A DNA stretch of 64,000 nt from Roseibium sp. (GCA_017643925.1 JAEPML010000002.1:248001-312000), one strand, 5' to 3'. Numbered from the stretch's first letter, positions 35,840 to 44,441 are shown. Program-made: numbers and translations. The notes: generated by a model not told the origin, from the sequence alone.

Positions 35840-36544
35840 GTGAGACTCACCTGGTACGGACATTCAGCCTTCAAGATCGAAATTGAAGGAGCGTCGATCC
35901 TGATCGACCCGTTTCTGACCGGAAACCCTTCCTTTCCGGAGACGCTCACCGTCGACGAGGTGTCGGATGGCGTGACCCATGTTGTCCTGACGCATGGACA
36001 CGATGATCATATTGGCGATGCGGTCGATATCCTGAAAAAGACCGGCGCCCAGCTGACGTCCAATTTCGAGATCTGCATGTGGGCTGGGCGCCAGGGCATC
36101 GAGAATATCAATCCCATGAACTCTGGTGGCCTCGTCAACACCGGGCCATTCAAGGTCGCGCTGACCCGGGCGGATCACTCCTCGTCCAAGCAGACAGATG
36201 GTGAGGCGATCTATCTCGGCAATCCGCATGGCGTCATCATCGAGGTGCCCGGTCAGAAGGTGCTGTATCACATGGGCGATACCGACATTTTCTCCGACAT
36301 GGCCCTGATCAACGAAATCTACCGTCCGAAAATCGGCCTGGTGCCGATCGGGGATCGGTTCACGATGGGGGGCAAGGTCGCTGCAATGGCCTGTGACCGC
36401 TTCTTTGAATTCGATACGATCGTGCCCTGTCACTTCGGAACTTTTCCGATCATCGACCAGACATCCGAGACCTTCACCAGTGCACTGGGCGAAAAGGCGG
36501 CGGCGGTGCTGCAGCTGAAGCCGGGTGCGGCTGCGGAAATCTGA
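35840..36544 (+). CDS. UPF0173 metal-dependent hydrolase (metallo-beta-lactamase fold)
   Basis: This 234-residue protein has the metal motif VVLTHGHDDHIGDA, the Asp in HMGDTDIFSDM and the late His in VPCHFGTFP, as in YtkL/UPF0173. The start is GTG at 35840, with GGAGGA six bases upstream; the larger frame to 35657 overlaps the divergent gene and is rejected. It is soluble and cytoplasmic; the substrate is unknown. It shares the promoter region with the acetolactate decarboxylase fusion, so both may be co-regulated. Confidence 0.87.
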   Translation: MRLTWYGHSAFKIEIEGASILIDPFLTGNPSFPETLTVDEVSDGVTHVVLTHGHDDHIGDAVDILKKTGAQLTSNFEICMWAGRQGIENINPMNSGGLVNTGPFKVALTRADHSSSKQTDGEAIYLGNPHGVIIEVPGQKVLYHMGDTDIFSDMALINEIYRPKIGLVPIGDRFTMGGKVAAMACDRFFEFDTIVPCHFGTFPIIDQTSETFTSALGEKAAAVLQLKPGAAAEI

Positions 36545-36605
36545 TCCCGGTGGATCGCAAGTGTGCGCGTGACCCTATGTTCCAGTTCATCTCAAAGAGT
36601 ACCCC

Positions 36606-37160
36606 ATGCATTTGACCAGATTGTTCGTCTGTTTTTGCCTTGCAACCTTACTGGCAGTTTCGCCCGGATTGGCTGCGGACAAGTCGATCACCCCCGATGG
36701 CAAGCCGGCCCCCTCGCAGCCGAGTGCGAAACCAGGATCCAAGGCAGCGCTGGAGGCGGAAGCCCAAGAGAAAGCCAAGGGCTCATATGAAAAGGTTCGG
36801 GAGGTGTTTGAAGGCAGTACCACTGTGACCGGTGAGAAAGTGGTGTTCCCGCAGGAAAACGCCTCGGTCAAGGCAATCGTCATCACGATGGACCCGGGCG
36901 AGAAAACAGGCTGGCATCAACACGAAACGCCGCTGTTCGCCTATATCCTGGAAGGTGAGATCACGGTTCTCTACGATGGTGTCGGCAAGAAAGTCTACCG
37001 GGCAGGTGATGGCTTGCTGGAGGCCATGGACGTGACCCACAGGGGCGAGAATACGGGAGAAAATCCTGCGAAAATCCTGGCGGTTTTCCTTCTGGGAGAC
37101 AACAAGCAGGCAGTTGTCGACGAGGATGCTCCGGGCTCCGACAAGGAAAAGATCCAGTAA
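36606..37160 (+). CDS. Exported cupin-domain protein
   Basis: This 184-residue protein has a signal peptide (LFVCFCLATLLAVSPGLAAD), a charged helical linker (about 45-65) and one cupin domain. The motif GEKTGWHQHETPLFAYILEGEITV has HxH-x3-4-E in the standard metal-binding spacing; the second-motif His is in DVTHRGENTG. It therefore probably binds a metal in the periplasm. The target is unknown. A strong intrinsic terminator follows 25 bases after the stop. Confidence 0.8.
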   Translation: MHLTRLFVCFCLATLLAVSPGLAADKSITPDGKPAPSQPSAKPGSKAALEAEAQEKAKGSYEKVREVFEGSTTVTGEKVVFPQENASVKAIVITMDPGEKTGWHQHETPLFAYILEGEITVLYDGVGKKVYRAGDGLLEAMDVTHRGENTGENPAKILAVFLLGDNKQAVVDEDAPGSDKEKIQ

Positions 37161-37184
37161 ATTCCAATGCTGCTTTAGGCAAGG

Positions 37185-37212
37185 AACCGCGCCGGTTTGG
37201 CGCGGTTTTTGT
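37185..37212 (+). terminator. Intrinsic terminator after the cupin gene
   Basis: AACCGCGCC pairs with GGCGCGGTT (9 bases, 5-base loop) and is followed by TTTGTT. It ends the plus-strand transcript before the convergent YdhR-like gene. Confidence 0.85.
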
Positions 37213-37254
37213 TGTGGTAGCGGCAGGTCGTCAGAACTGCCGCGCACCATTTCG

Positions 37255-37890
37255 TCAGGTCGCGTAGTAGGGGGAGTACATGTCGCGGCTGGCGTCTTCG
37301 GTCACCGACGCGTCGAAGACGCGCGTGTAGAAGGCCGAACCGAGTGAGGCCGCCGTCTCGGGAAAGGCGTTGATAGCAAAATCGAGCGCCTGATCCAGGG
37401 TGTCGAACGCATCAAAACCGCCGAGCGAATGGGTGGAGACACCGCTCAGCCAGATCTTGTTCTGAAGGCCCGGAACCTGTTTCAAAGCAGCGTTCCGGTC
37501 CTGCCATGGAAAGTCGTTGAACTTCCGGGACAATTGCAGTTCGGTATAGACGAAGGCTCCCGGTTTCCTGGAGGGCGCGTCACCATAATGCACTGATCCG
37601 ATGTCCGTGCTGGCGCTCTTCACAACCTCTGCGTCAAACACGCGCGTATTGTGAGCGACACCGAAGGCACGCGGCTCAGTCGGGAAATAGCCGATTACGA
37701 ACTTGCGCGCATTTTCCAGATTGTCGAACGAGTACATCCCGCCCAGAGACTGGTTTGCATGTCCCTGAAGCCAGGTTTTGTTCAGGAATCCTGGTTGTTT
37801 CTTGATCTCCTCGTTGATCTGTTTCCAGGGCGCTTGGTCGAAGGGGACCGAGATGGCAACTTCGGTATAGACAAATGCCTTGGGGGTCAT
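37255..37890 (-). CDS. Tandem YdhR-like (putative monooxygenase fold) protein
   Basis: This 211-residue protein is made of two copies of a YdhR-type dimeric alpha/beta-barrel unit. Copy 1 starts AFVYTEVAISVPFD and has TWLQGHANQSLGGMYSFDN. Copy 2 starts AFVYTELQLSRKFN and has IWLSGVSTHSLGGFDAFDT. Both end in TRVFDA. The two copies would form an internal dimer. YdhR is a putative monooxygenase related to ABM proteins. AAAGGAAAT precedes the ATG at 37890. The same frame continues upstream through a Tat-like signal segment broken by one TAA (37954-37956), so the export form may have been lost. Confidence 0.78.
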   Translation of the reverse strand: MTPKAFVYTEVAISVPFDQAPWKQINEEIKKQPGFLNKTWLQGHANQSLGGMYSFDNLENARKFVIGYFPTEPRAFGVAHNTRVFDAEVVKSASTDIGSVHYGDAPSRKPGAFVYTELQLSRKFNDFPWQDRNAALKQVPGLQNKIWLSGVSTHSLGGFDAFDTLDQALDFAINAFPETAASLGSAFYTRVFDASVTEDASRDMYSPYYAT

Positions 37891-37953
37891 GTTTGCGATT
37901 TCCTTTGCTTTGAGAATGCCCGTTGAAGCAACAATTCCGGCAGCGCCGACGGC

Positions 37954-38028
37954 TTAAGCTGCCAGCAATTCACGCCTGTTAAGCCCCTGGACTTGTAAAG
38001 AAATTTCTTCTGAATTTTCGTCTTTCAT
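37954..38028 (-). pseudogene. Tat-signal-like segment ended by an in-frame TAA, upstream of the YdhR-like gene
   Basis: Starting at an ATG with TAGGAGAACGGC upstream, this frame encodes 24 residues ending LNRRELLAA, a twin-arginine n-region, then TAA. Past the stop, the same frame reads AVGAAGIVASTGILKAKEIAN and runs into MTPKAF, the start of the YdhR-like gene. Together they would make an ordinary Tat signal peptide. A single C-to-A change (TCA or GCA to TAA type) could have produced the stop. It could instead be an assembly error or a real two-cistron arrangement. Confidence 0.6.
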
Positions 38029-38043
38029 GCCGTTCTCCTATAA

Positions 38044-38060
38044 ACTTGCAAAATGCAAGT
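38044..38060. promoter_or_regulatory. HxlR operator palindrome 1
   Basis: ACTTGCA-AAA-TGCAAGT is a perfect inverted repeat, 16 bases upstream of the signal-segment ATG on the minus strand and 58 bases upstream of hxlR on the plus strand. Confidence 0.7.
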
Positions 38061-38080
38061 TGACTTCATATGCGGCATTA

Positions 38081-38097
38081 ACTTGCGTTTTGCAAGT
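38081..38097. promoter_or_regulatory. HxlR operator palindrome 2
   Basis: ACTTGC-GTTTT-GCAAGT is a second copy of the same inverted repeat 37 bases from the first (centre to centre). The ACTTGC/GCAAGT half-sites are the type bound by HxlR/YodB-family dimers. It lies 20 bases before the HxlR start, so autoregulation is likely. Confidence 0.7.
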
Positions 38098-38117
38098 GGA
38101 AAAATTAGATTGCGTGC

Positions 38118-38531
38118 ATGAAAGCAAAAAACGCGAACTACAACTCAGGCTGCCCCATCGCCTATGCGCTCGGCATCTTCGGCGATCAATGGTCCTTGCT
38201 GATTGTCAGGGACATGGCGGTGAAGGGTGTTAACACCTACAGCGAATTGCTGAACGGCTGGGAAGGCATATCGACCAACATTCTGGCGCAGCGATTGAAG
38301 CACCTCGAGGAAACCGGCATTGTCACGAAGAAGCGGGACCCCGAGAACTGGCGCAGCTTCGTCTACGAGCTGACGCAAAAGGGCAGGGACCTGGCCCCGG
38401 TCATCGCCGAGATTGTCTTGTGGAGCGGCAAGTACAACACTGCCGATCACGCGATGACAGGGACGCTGGACAAGGTCAGGATGGACCGAAAACAGTTTGA
38501 AGACAGCATCCGGAAGGGCGACGTGCCTTGA
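38118..38531 (+). CDS. HxlR-family regulator
   Basis: This 137-residue winged-helix protein has GCPIAYALGIFGDQWSLLIVRD as start of the HxlR domain. Cys12, just before the first helix, is in the place of the reactive cysteine of the quinone/diamide sensors YodB and HypR, so thiol sensing is plausible. ISTNILAQRLKHLEETGIV is the recognition helix. It is divergent from the YdhR-like gene, with two matching palindromes between. The likely role is repressing that gene and itself until an electrophile modifies Cys12. Confidence 0.88.
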   Translation: MKAKNANYNSGCPIAYALGIFGDQWSLLIVRDMAVKGVNTYSELLNGWEGISTNILAQRLKHLEETGIVTKKRDPENWRSFVYELTQKGRDLAPVIAEIVLWSGKYNTADHAMTGTLDKVRMDRKQFEDSIRKGDVP

Positions 38532-38781
38532 GGTCCGGAAAGCCTATGCAACAAGTGCAATAGATCGGCCCAAGATCAAGCTGAAATATCTTCGCCAAGG
38601 CTCATGGGATCTTGCGGGGTGTGGTGTGACCGGCGCTAGGCAATGAATAAGAGATCAAACAAGGAAACATTACCAAGATTTCACGTGATATTTCGCCGAT
38701 CGGAACTATCTCCTTTTCAGGAGGCGCAGAGAAAGGGGGAATTCTCCACTTGGCGCACAGTACTTGTCGGAGAAGTTACCC

Positions 38782-39705
38782 ATGCATGTCGCGACAGTGG
38801 ACAGCCTGATCGAACGCGGTCTGAAGGCGTCTGAATACCGGATTTTCGAGCAGAACAACATCTGGGCCCGCCACGCCAGTGAGAAACCTGACGTGGCGGT
38901 CAGCCTGATGAAGACCATCAGGGCTCTGCACGCACGCAACCCTCAGAACAGGGATCTCGCGGCACTGGCAATCGGTGCGGGTGACGAACCCCAGTTCCGG
39001 ATTTTGCAGGCCGCCTTCCAGCGCGGGCTCTGGCTGTACGATATCGATGGTGCGGCGCTCGCAAAACTGCGCGAACGCATTGATCGGCAATCGATCAAGA
39101 ATGTCTATCTGGTCCAGGGCGACTATGGATGGGACTTCCAGAACCCCAATGCGGCCTATTACACGCGGGCGACCATTCTGGATGATCGCAGGGTTGATCT
39201 CGTGACCCTTCATCACGCGCTCTATTACTGCTGTGCCACCGAATGGCCAACGCTGGTTAAATCCATCTATCAGGGCGTTCTAGCACCGCGCGGCGCGATG
39301 CAGATGGTGATGATGTCGACGCGCGAGACGCGACCGGGGACGACCACCTGGCTCTACAATCATTTTGCCAGGAAGTTCTCTGGGGCTGCGTCCGACCAGG
39401 ACCTTACGCAGCTGCCGCAGCTTCTGAAAAAGGATGACGTGTTCAAGCATTGCCAGGTCGACTGTGAAAGCCGCGAAGTCGAGTTCTGGGTCGATGATTT
39501 CGAGCGTTTCATGGCCGTGGTCTGGATGATCCTTCTTTATCCGCATGGCCACGACTACTCGCTGGAGCAGCGGATCGAGATTACCGAATTCGTCATCGAG
39601 CATTTCTGGCGTCCAGGTCGCCCGCTTATCCAGACACAGGATTATCTGACCCTTCACAAGCTGGACCCGGCTCCTGTACGCGATGCGATGGCAGGCGTGT
39701 TCTGA
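38782..39705 (+). CDS. Methyltransferase-like protein, function unknown
   Basis: This 307-residue protein has the class I motif ALAIGAGDEPQFRILQAAF followed by LWLYDIDGAALAKLRERI (SAM acidic loop), then VYLVQGDYGWDF and VDLVTLHHALYYCC. The core is Rossmann-like with SAM-type topology, but I do not recognise the family. GGAGAA precedes the ATG at 38782; an earlier TTG at 38764 is less likely. The C-terminus is helical and rich in aromatic residues. It is separated from the HxlR gene by 250 bases, so probably independent. Confidence 0.6.
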   Translation: MHVATVDSLIERGLKASEYRIFEQNNIWARHASEKPDVAVSLMKTIRALHARNPQNRDLAALAIGAGDEPQFRILQAAFQRGLWLYDIDGAALAKLRERIDRQSIKNVYLVQGDYGWDFQNPNAAYYTRATILDDRRVDLVTLHHALYYCCATEWPTLVKSIYQGVLAPRGAMQMVMMSTRETRPGTTTWLYNHFARKFSGAASDQDLTQLPQLLKKDDVFKHCQVDCESREVEFWVDDFERFMAVVWMILLYPHGHDYSLEQRIEITEFVIEHFWRPGRPLIQTQDYLTLHKLDPAPVRDAMAGVF

Positions 39706-39720
39706 GCACGCACAAGCAAA

Positions 39721-39745
39721 ACCCGCCAGAACCAGCCTGGCGGGT
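39721..39745 (-). terminator. Bidirectional terminator between the methyltransferase-like gene and the lytic transglycosylase
   Basis: ACCCGCCAG and CTGGCGGGT form a perfect 9-base stem with a 7-base loop between two convergent genes. The minus-strand side continues TTTGCTTG; the plus side CATTGTGCTTG. Confidence 0.7.
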
Positions 39746-39824
39746 CATTGTGCTTGTTTGTGGGTTCAGTGGATCGGTCTGGACCGCTCAGTCAGCGTTG
39801 AAAACCGAACGCCTGCTGCCCGCC

Positions 39825-41021
39825 TCAAAGACGATTAAGAAGCGCTGGTGTCGGCCAGGCGTCAGCAGGCATGCCGAGCTTCTGCTGGACGTCCTGAACT
39901 GCGGCGCGCGTTCCGGCTCCGAGAATTCCGTCAATCTTGCCAACATCATAGCCCATGTTGCGCAATTTGGTCTGCAACTGCTTCATCTGGGCATCGTTCA
40001 GACCGGCGTCCGGATTGCCCGCATTGTATCGAGGCGCACCAGCCAGGCGCGTGGCGAAATAGGCGGCGGAAGTCGTGTAGATGAACGACTGGTTCCATTC
40101 CAGATAGATGTTGTAGTTCGGGTAGGCGAGGAACGCCGGCCCCTTTCGGCCCTGCGGTAACAGCAATGACGCAGGCAGGTTACCAGAGATCTTGCCCCAA
40201 CGCGGCTGGACACCCAGCGCAGCCCACTGGCTTCCGGTCTTGGTCTTGCCCAGTCCGGTATCGGCCCAGTTCAGATTACCCGGAACGGTAACTTCCTGGA
40301 GCCAGGGTTCACCTTTGCGCCAGCCCAGGTGATTGATGAAGGCGCCGGCCGTCAGGATGGCATCTGGTGCGCTTTTCTTGAGCCGGACATGCCCGTCGCC
40401 GTCGCCGTCCTTGCCGAACTTGATGATGTCTTCCGGCAACATCTGCACCATGCCGATTTCACCCGCCCAGGCACCTGTGGTGCGTTGTGGATCAAGATCG
40501 CCATGCTGGACCATTTCGATGGCCGCAATGAGTTGCGGGCGGAACAGTTCTGGGCGGCGGCAGTCATGGGCAAGCGTCGCGAGGGCATTGACCGTATTGA
40601 AATCGCCCTGTACCGCGCCAAAGTCCGTTTCCAGCGCCCAGAACGCCGTAATGACCGGTGCGGGAACGCCGTATTCGCGTTCGGTTCTGTCAAACACGCT
40701 GGCATATTTTTTCATGTTCGCAGCACCGTTTTTCATTCGGTAGCTGGAGATGACCCGCTTGGAAAAATCAAGAAAGGTCATCTTGAAGACGCCTTGCGCG
40801 CGATCCCTGGAAAGAACCTTGCGATCGATCTGGGCGCCCGCAAGTGTCTTGTCAGCAGCCCGCGCCGAAAGCCCTTTTGCAACGGCTTCCTGTTTGACGC
40901 CGGCGAGGAATTGACGGAAGTCGCCACCGCATTGCTGTGCCAGCGCCGGTGTGGTTGCCAGACAAAGCCCGGCGAGAGCCAGAGGAGTGATTTTCGAAGT
41001 GAAGAGCCTACGGCGGATCAT
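39825..41021 (-). CDS. Lytic murein transglycosylase (MltB/SltB type) with peptidoglycan-binding domain
   Basis: This 398-residue exported enzyme has a signal peptide (ITPLALAGLCLATTPALAQQ), a transglycosylase core with the catalytic Glu in ITAFWALETDFGAVQGDF, WAGEIGMVQMLPEDI, and a C-terminal PG_binding_1 domain (MKQLQTKLRNMGYDVGKIDG, quoted in part). It cleaves the glycan backbone to 1,6-anhydro-muropeptides in the periplasm. The ATG at 41021 has AGGA upstream. It is single-gene; a good hairpin follows. Confidence 0.9.
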   Translation of the reverse strand: MIRRRLFTSKITPLALAGLCLATTPALAQQCGGDFRQFLAGVKQEAVAKGLSARAADKTLAGAQIDRKVLSRDRAQGVFKMTFLDFSKRVISSYRMKNGAANMKKYASVFDRTEREYGVPAPVITAFWALETDFGAVQGDFNTVNALATLAHDCRRPELFRPQLIAAIEMVQHGDLDPQRTTGAWAGEIGMVQMLPEDIIKFGKDGDGDGHVRLKKSAPDAILTAGAFINHLGWRKGEPWLQEVTVPGNLNWADTGLGKTKTGSQWAALGVQPRWGKISGNLPASLLLPQGRKGPAFLAYPNYNIYLEWNQSFIYTTSAAYFATRLAGAPRYNAGNPDAGLNDAQMKQLQTKLRNMGYDVGKIDGILGAGTRAAVQDVQQKLGMPADAWPTPALLNRL

Positions 41022-41164
41022 GAAATGTCCTGTCGTCAGTATGGTCGAATGAAGGAATTGCCTCCCGAAATCCGCCATAGTTGACTGTGCTTCGCCGTTC
41101 ACGTCAACCGGTCAGACCGGGTGGCGCTGTGTCATCCACGAGCTTGACGGGCATTGGTCCGCAC

Positions 41165-41662
41165 TTACGGACAGTTGCCGAAGCTGGAACTGGCAATAAC
41201 GCCACCATTTGGGGAGCGTTTCAGCGGGGCATGCACGCTGGCCGAGGATCGGCAATCGGGAGGTGGTGCCGGAAGATTGGGAGTGACCGGGTAATATGGG
41301 TCTGCGCCGTAAGCGTCTGCATTCACACCGGAAGTTTGCTGCAGGCACATCTGGTACGCCATGTCGTAAAGGGCCTGCCAGCCACCGGGAAGTGAACCGA
41401 GATTATCAAGTACACCCACGGCGCCACCGGCGCGCGCACCGCGAACGGCCCCTTTGGGGCCTGCCCAGGCTCCACCGATAACCGCACCGGTCATGCCGCC
41501 CGAGACCGCATCCCCTACCATGTCGCCGCTGCCCATCCTGGCATTGGCATAGTCGGTGGCATAGACGACGCAATCGGTGCCGTCGGCCCGAGCCGACGAG
41601 ATCGACAGCGCTCCTGTGATCGCCAGGGTTGCCAACAAAACCTGCGCCGCGCGACTTGCCAT
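41165..41662 (-). CDS. Exported glycine-zipper-like small protein
   Basis: This 165-residue protein has a signal peptide (VLLATLAITGALSISSARAD). A Gly/Ala-rich segment GGMTGAVIGGAWAGPKGAV and RGARAGGAVGVLDN resembles glycine-zipper motifs of outer-membrane or lipoprotein families. CVVYATDYANARMGSGDM precedes it; the tail is Pro/Tyr-rich. Four Cys residues remain in the mature part. The function is unknown. It lies upstream of the transglycosylase gene (143 bases) on the same strand. Confidence 0.65.
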   Translation of the reverse strand: MASRAAQVLLATLAITGALSISSARADGTDCVVYATDYANARMGSGDMVGDAVSGGMTGAVIGGAWAGPKGAVRGARAGGAVGVLDNLGSLPGGWQALYDMAYQMCLQQTSGVNADAYGADPYYPVTPNLPAPPPDCRSSASVHAPLKRSPNGGVIASSSFGNCP

Positions 41663-41762
41663 GACCTGTCTCCTTGGAACGGGCTCCGCTCTTACGGAAT
41701 TTCAGGGCTTATTTTAAGGCCTCTGACTTAACAAGGCTCTACCGGCGCAGGTTCCATTCTAT

Positions 41763-42881
41763 CTATTGCACAGATCTTTCCAGGTATTTCTGCCCGACAA
41801 ACCCGGTTTTGCCGTCATGGCTCACGCCGCACCACCAGGTGCCGCATTCGTTGAAACGCACGTCCGTGTTTTCCGGAATGACGGCCAGTACCGTCGCATC
41901 CTTGTCTTCCGATTCCCGCAAATTGACGGACGCCAGTATCTTGCCGGTGTTGGGATAGGCAGGGTCTGGTGTCAAAGTCTGTTCCGTTGTTGCGGGCGTT
42001 GAAGGTTCCAGAACAGGCGACGCTGTTGGAGCGGGGCCTTCCTCGGACGTGACAGGCGCAGTGACCTGCGGTTGCTGTCCCTGGTTAACCACGGGAAGCG
42101 GCACATGCTTTGCCGTGCTTGCATAGAGCGGATAGACCCCTGCCTGCCCGGAGGCCAGTGCCCGGGCTTCCAGGTTCCCTGTACTGTTTGCGGGAAGCGG
42201 TTGAGCTTCGCTTGCGGACGCAGGTCTGCTGGTGTTGCCAACGGCAAAAGCATTGCGAATACGTTGTTTTGCGAGCGCGACTTCACGTGGCGTCGCTGAC
42301 GGTTCGGCATTTTTGGCCGAATTCAGACTGTCTTCGGCAATCAGGCTTTCGATTGTCGGGGCAGGTGAAATCAGTTCCGTCTGAACCAGGCGGCTTTCCT
42401 CAGCTGCTTGCCGATCAAGACCGGGCATCCCGAGCATCATGTAAGTGCCGGATGCGCCGGCTACGATCAGTGTAAACAGGGCCAGTGACTTGAAACTTGG
42501 TCCGCGTTTCGCTGTGTCAGCGTAGATGCTTGGCTCTTTTGCAAGGAGTGCTGGTTCAGGGACTGAAACCTCGTGCCGAGGTTCCTTTCGCGGCCTTAGC
42601 AGGACGCCTGGCATTTCGAACCCATGGTCGTCTTCTGATTCAACGAGCCTGGGCTGACGCGTTGCAGCTTCCAGTTTCTCTTCCGCCGCCCCGTGCATCT
42701 GAAGAATCTTCGCCGCTATCTCGCTCGGCTCAACCGGCCTGAGACCGGTTTGTTCCTCCTGATAAAAGGGTTTCGACGGGTTGGTGTTCTGAAAAAGAGT
42801 GTCTTGTTGTTTCGCTGCATTGTCCGGCAGGTTGCCCGATTGAAAGTCGCAATCGAAGGCTGGCGCGGTTACGGAATACAT
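41763..42881 (-). CDS. Membrane-anchored SH3-domain protein
   Basis: This 372-residue protein has a cytoplasmic N-terminus with a PVEPSEIAAKILQMHGAAEE helix, a single membrane helix (SLALFTLIVAGASGTYMML), a long disordered Pro/Thr/Ser-rich periplasmic stretch, and a C-terminal bacterial SH3 domain (ILASVNLRESEDKDATVLAV, then WWCGVSHDGKTGFVG). Bacterial SH3 domains bind peptidoglycan or peptides. The ATG at 42881 follows GGAGG; the ORF extends to 43457 without support. The role is unknown; a cell-wall-linked sensor or scaffold fits. Confidence 0.72.
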   Translation of the reverse strand: MYSVTAPAFDCDFQSGNLPDNAAKQQDTLFQNTNPSKPFYQEEQTGLRPVEPSEIAAKILQMHGAAEEKLEAATRQPRLVESEDDHGFEMPGVLLRPRKEPRHEVSVPEPALLAKEPSIYADTAKRGPSFKSLALFTLIVAGASGTYMMLGMPGLDRQAAEESRLVQTELISPAPTIESLIAEDSLNSAKNAEPSATPREVALAKQRIRNAFAVGNTSRPASASEAQPLPANSTGNLEARALASGQAGVYPLYASTAKHVPLPVVNQGQQPQVTAPVTSEEGPAPTASPVLEPSTPATTEQTLTPDPAYPNTGKILASVNLRESEDKDATVLAVIPENTDVRFNECGTWWCGVSHDGKTGFVGQKYLERSVQ

Positions 42882-43169
42882 ATGGCCCTCCTGGATCAAC
42901 AGTTCGCACACGCTCATGGCGGTCGCCGGTTTGAGTACGGGGGCATTAATAATTGTTAATACGTCGCCACACGGGCCGGAATGCGGCGGCTCTGGGGAAT
43001 TTCGCGTCAATTGTGACCGAGATGTGGTGCCGGTTTCGGGCAAAAGCAGGTGGTGTTTGCAAAAGCCTAACCAGTTCGAGAGATACTGAAAGCAACGATT
43101 CTGTGCGGTGCCTGGCGTCAATGCGGTTGGCCGTTTGTGCAGATTGAAAAGATTGACGGAATTGAAACG

Positions 43170-44354
43170 ATGATCCGCTGGAAATCGACACTGATCGCCA
43201 ACATCGCCGGTTTGCTCGCGGCAGCTTTTGTTGCCGGTTCGACGGTTGCTGAAGAGGCTCCGAAACTTCGTATTGGCCTGATGGGTACTTTCTCCGGGCC
43301 GGCTGCAATCTACGGCCAGCACATGCGGGACGGGTTCATGCTGGCAGTCGAACAATCCAATGGAGCGCTCGGCGGTCTTGAAACCAACGTGATTGTGGTC
43401 GACGACAAGCTGGATCCGGAACTTGCGGTCGCTGAAGCAACCAAGATGATCGAGCAACAGGGGATTGATGTCCTTGTCGGGGTCAATTTCTCAAGGGTCA
43501 TGCTGGCGGTGCACGATCCGGTCGTTCGTTCCAAAACCCTTTTCATCGGAACCCATTCCGGGCCGGCCCCGATCGCGGGTCGAAGCTGCAGCCGGTATTT
43601 CTTCTCAACGGCATCCCAGGACGACCAGGTGCATGAAACAATGGGTCGTTACGCCAGTCTCAAGGGGTATCAGAAGGTTGTCACGATCGCTCCCGATTAC
43701 GAGGCGGCCAGAGATGCCGTTGCCGCGTTCAGACGGCATTTCAAGGGTCAGATTGCGCGAGAGTTGTTCACGAAGCTGGGTCAGACGGAATTCTCGACCG
43801 AATTTGACCAGATTGCCGAGATCGAACCGGATGCCATCTATGCCTTCATGCCGGGCGGCGCTGGCATTGAACTCGTCAAGCAGTTCCACACTTCAGGCCT
43901 GAAAGGGATTGTTCCCTTCCTGTCTTCGCGAACACTCAACGCCTTGGTGATGCCGCATGTCACCGAAATGGGCGAGGGGCTGTTTTCGGCTTCACACTGG
44001 GCTCCCAATCTGGACAATCCTGCCAACAAGCGGTTCGTGCGGGAGTTCGGGCGGATGTATAAATATGCTCCGTCCGTTTATGCCGCGCAGGGATACGATG
44101 CAGCCAAACTCATTCACTTTGCGCTCGAATTGACCGGTGGTGTCAAGGATCAGGAAGCGTTGATTTCAGCCATCAGTGCTGCTCCTTTCGAGAGCGTGCG
44201 CGGCGACTTCAGATTTAATTCCAACCAGTTTCCGATCCAGGACTTCTACCTTGTCGAAGGTGTCCGCAGAACCAGTCGCCTCTATGAAATGGAAGCGATC
44301 GCCCGCGTTTTCGACGATGTCGGTGATGCCTATTCCGGATCTTGCCGCATGTAA
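43170..44354 (+). CDS. Branched-chain amino-acid-type ABC transporter substrate-binding protein
   Basis: This 394-residue periplasmic binding protein of the Leu/Ile/Val/Urea class has a signal peptide (IANIAGLLAAAFVAGSTVAE) and the start LRIGLMGTFSGPAAIYGQHM. The VGVNFSRVMLAVHDPV and FIGTHSGPAPIAGRSC segments form the cleft. No permease or ATPase gene is adjacent, so it is orphaned, possibly working with a transporter elsewhere or as a sensor partner. The ATG at 43170 is chosen to give a proper signal; an earlier ATG at 43137 is possible. Aromatic-compound or amide binding is common in this family; the ligand is unknown. Confidence 0.82.
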   Translation: MIRWKSTLIANIAGLLAAAFVAGSTVAEEAPKLRIGLMGTFSGPAAIYGQHMRDGFMLAVEQSNGALGGLETNVIVVDDKLDPELAVAEATKMIEQQGIDVLVGVNFSRVMLAVHDPVVRSKTLFIGTHSGPAPIAGRSCSRYFFSTASQDDQVHETMGRYASLKGYQKVVTIAPDYEAARDAVAAFRRHFKGQIARELFTKLGQTEFSTEFDQIAEIEPDAIYAFMPGGAGIELVKQFHTSGLKGIVPFLSSRTLNALVMPHVTEMGEGLFSASHWAPNLDNPANKRFVREFGRMYKYAPSVYAAQGYDAAKLIHFALELTGGVKDQEALISAISAAPFESVRGDFRFNSNQFPIQDFYLVEGVRRTSRLYEMEAIARVFDDVGDAYSGSCRM

Positions 44355-44427
44355 GCAGATTGGGCGAACCGACTTGATCACAATTTGAAACGATCGGTCC
44401 AAAAACAGAAATAGCCACTTGTATTCC

Positions 44428-44441
44428 GGACTGGCCAGTCC
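44428..44441 (+). promoter_or_regulatory. TetR operator upstream of the TetR gene
   Basis: GGACTGGCCAGTCC is a perfect 14-base palindrome 12 bases before the TetR start. It shares GGACTG-N2-CAGTCC with the site at 45108-45121 in front of the oxidoreductase gene. Confidence 0.7.

Noticed and set aside
42882..43457. N-terminal extension of the SH3-domain protein
   Set aside because: It overlaps the divergent binding-protein gene; the ATG at 42881 follows a strong GGAGG.
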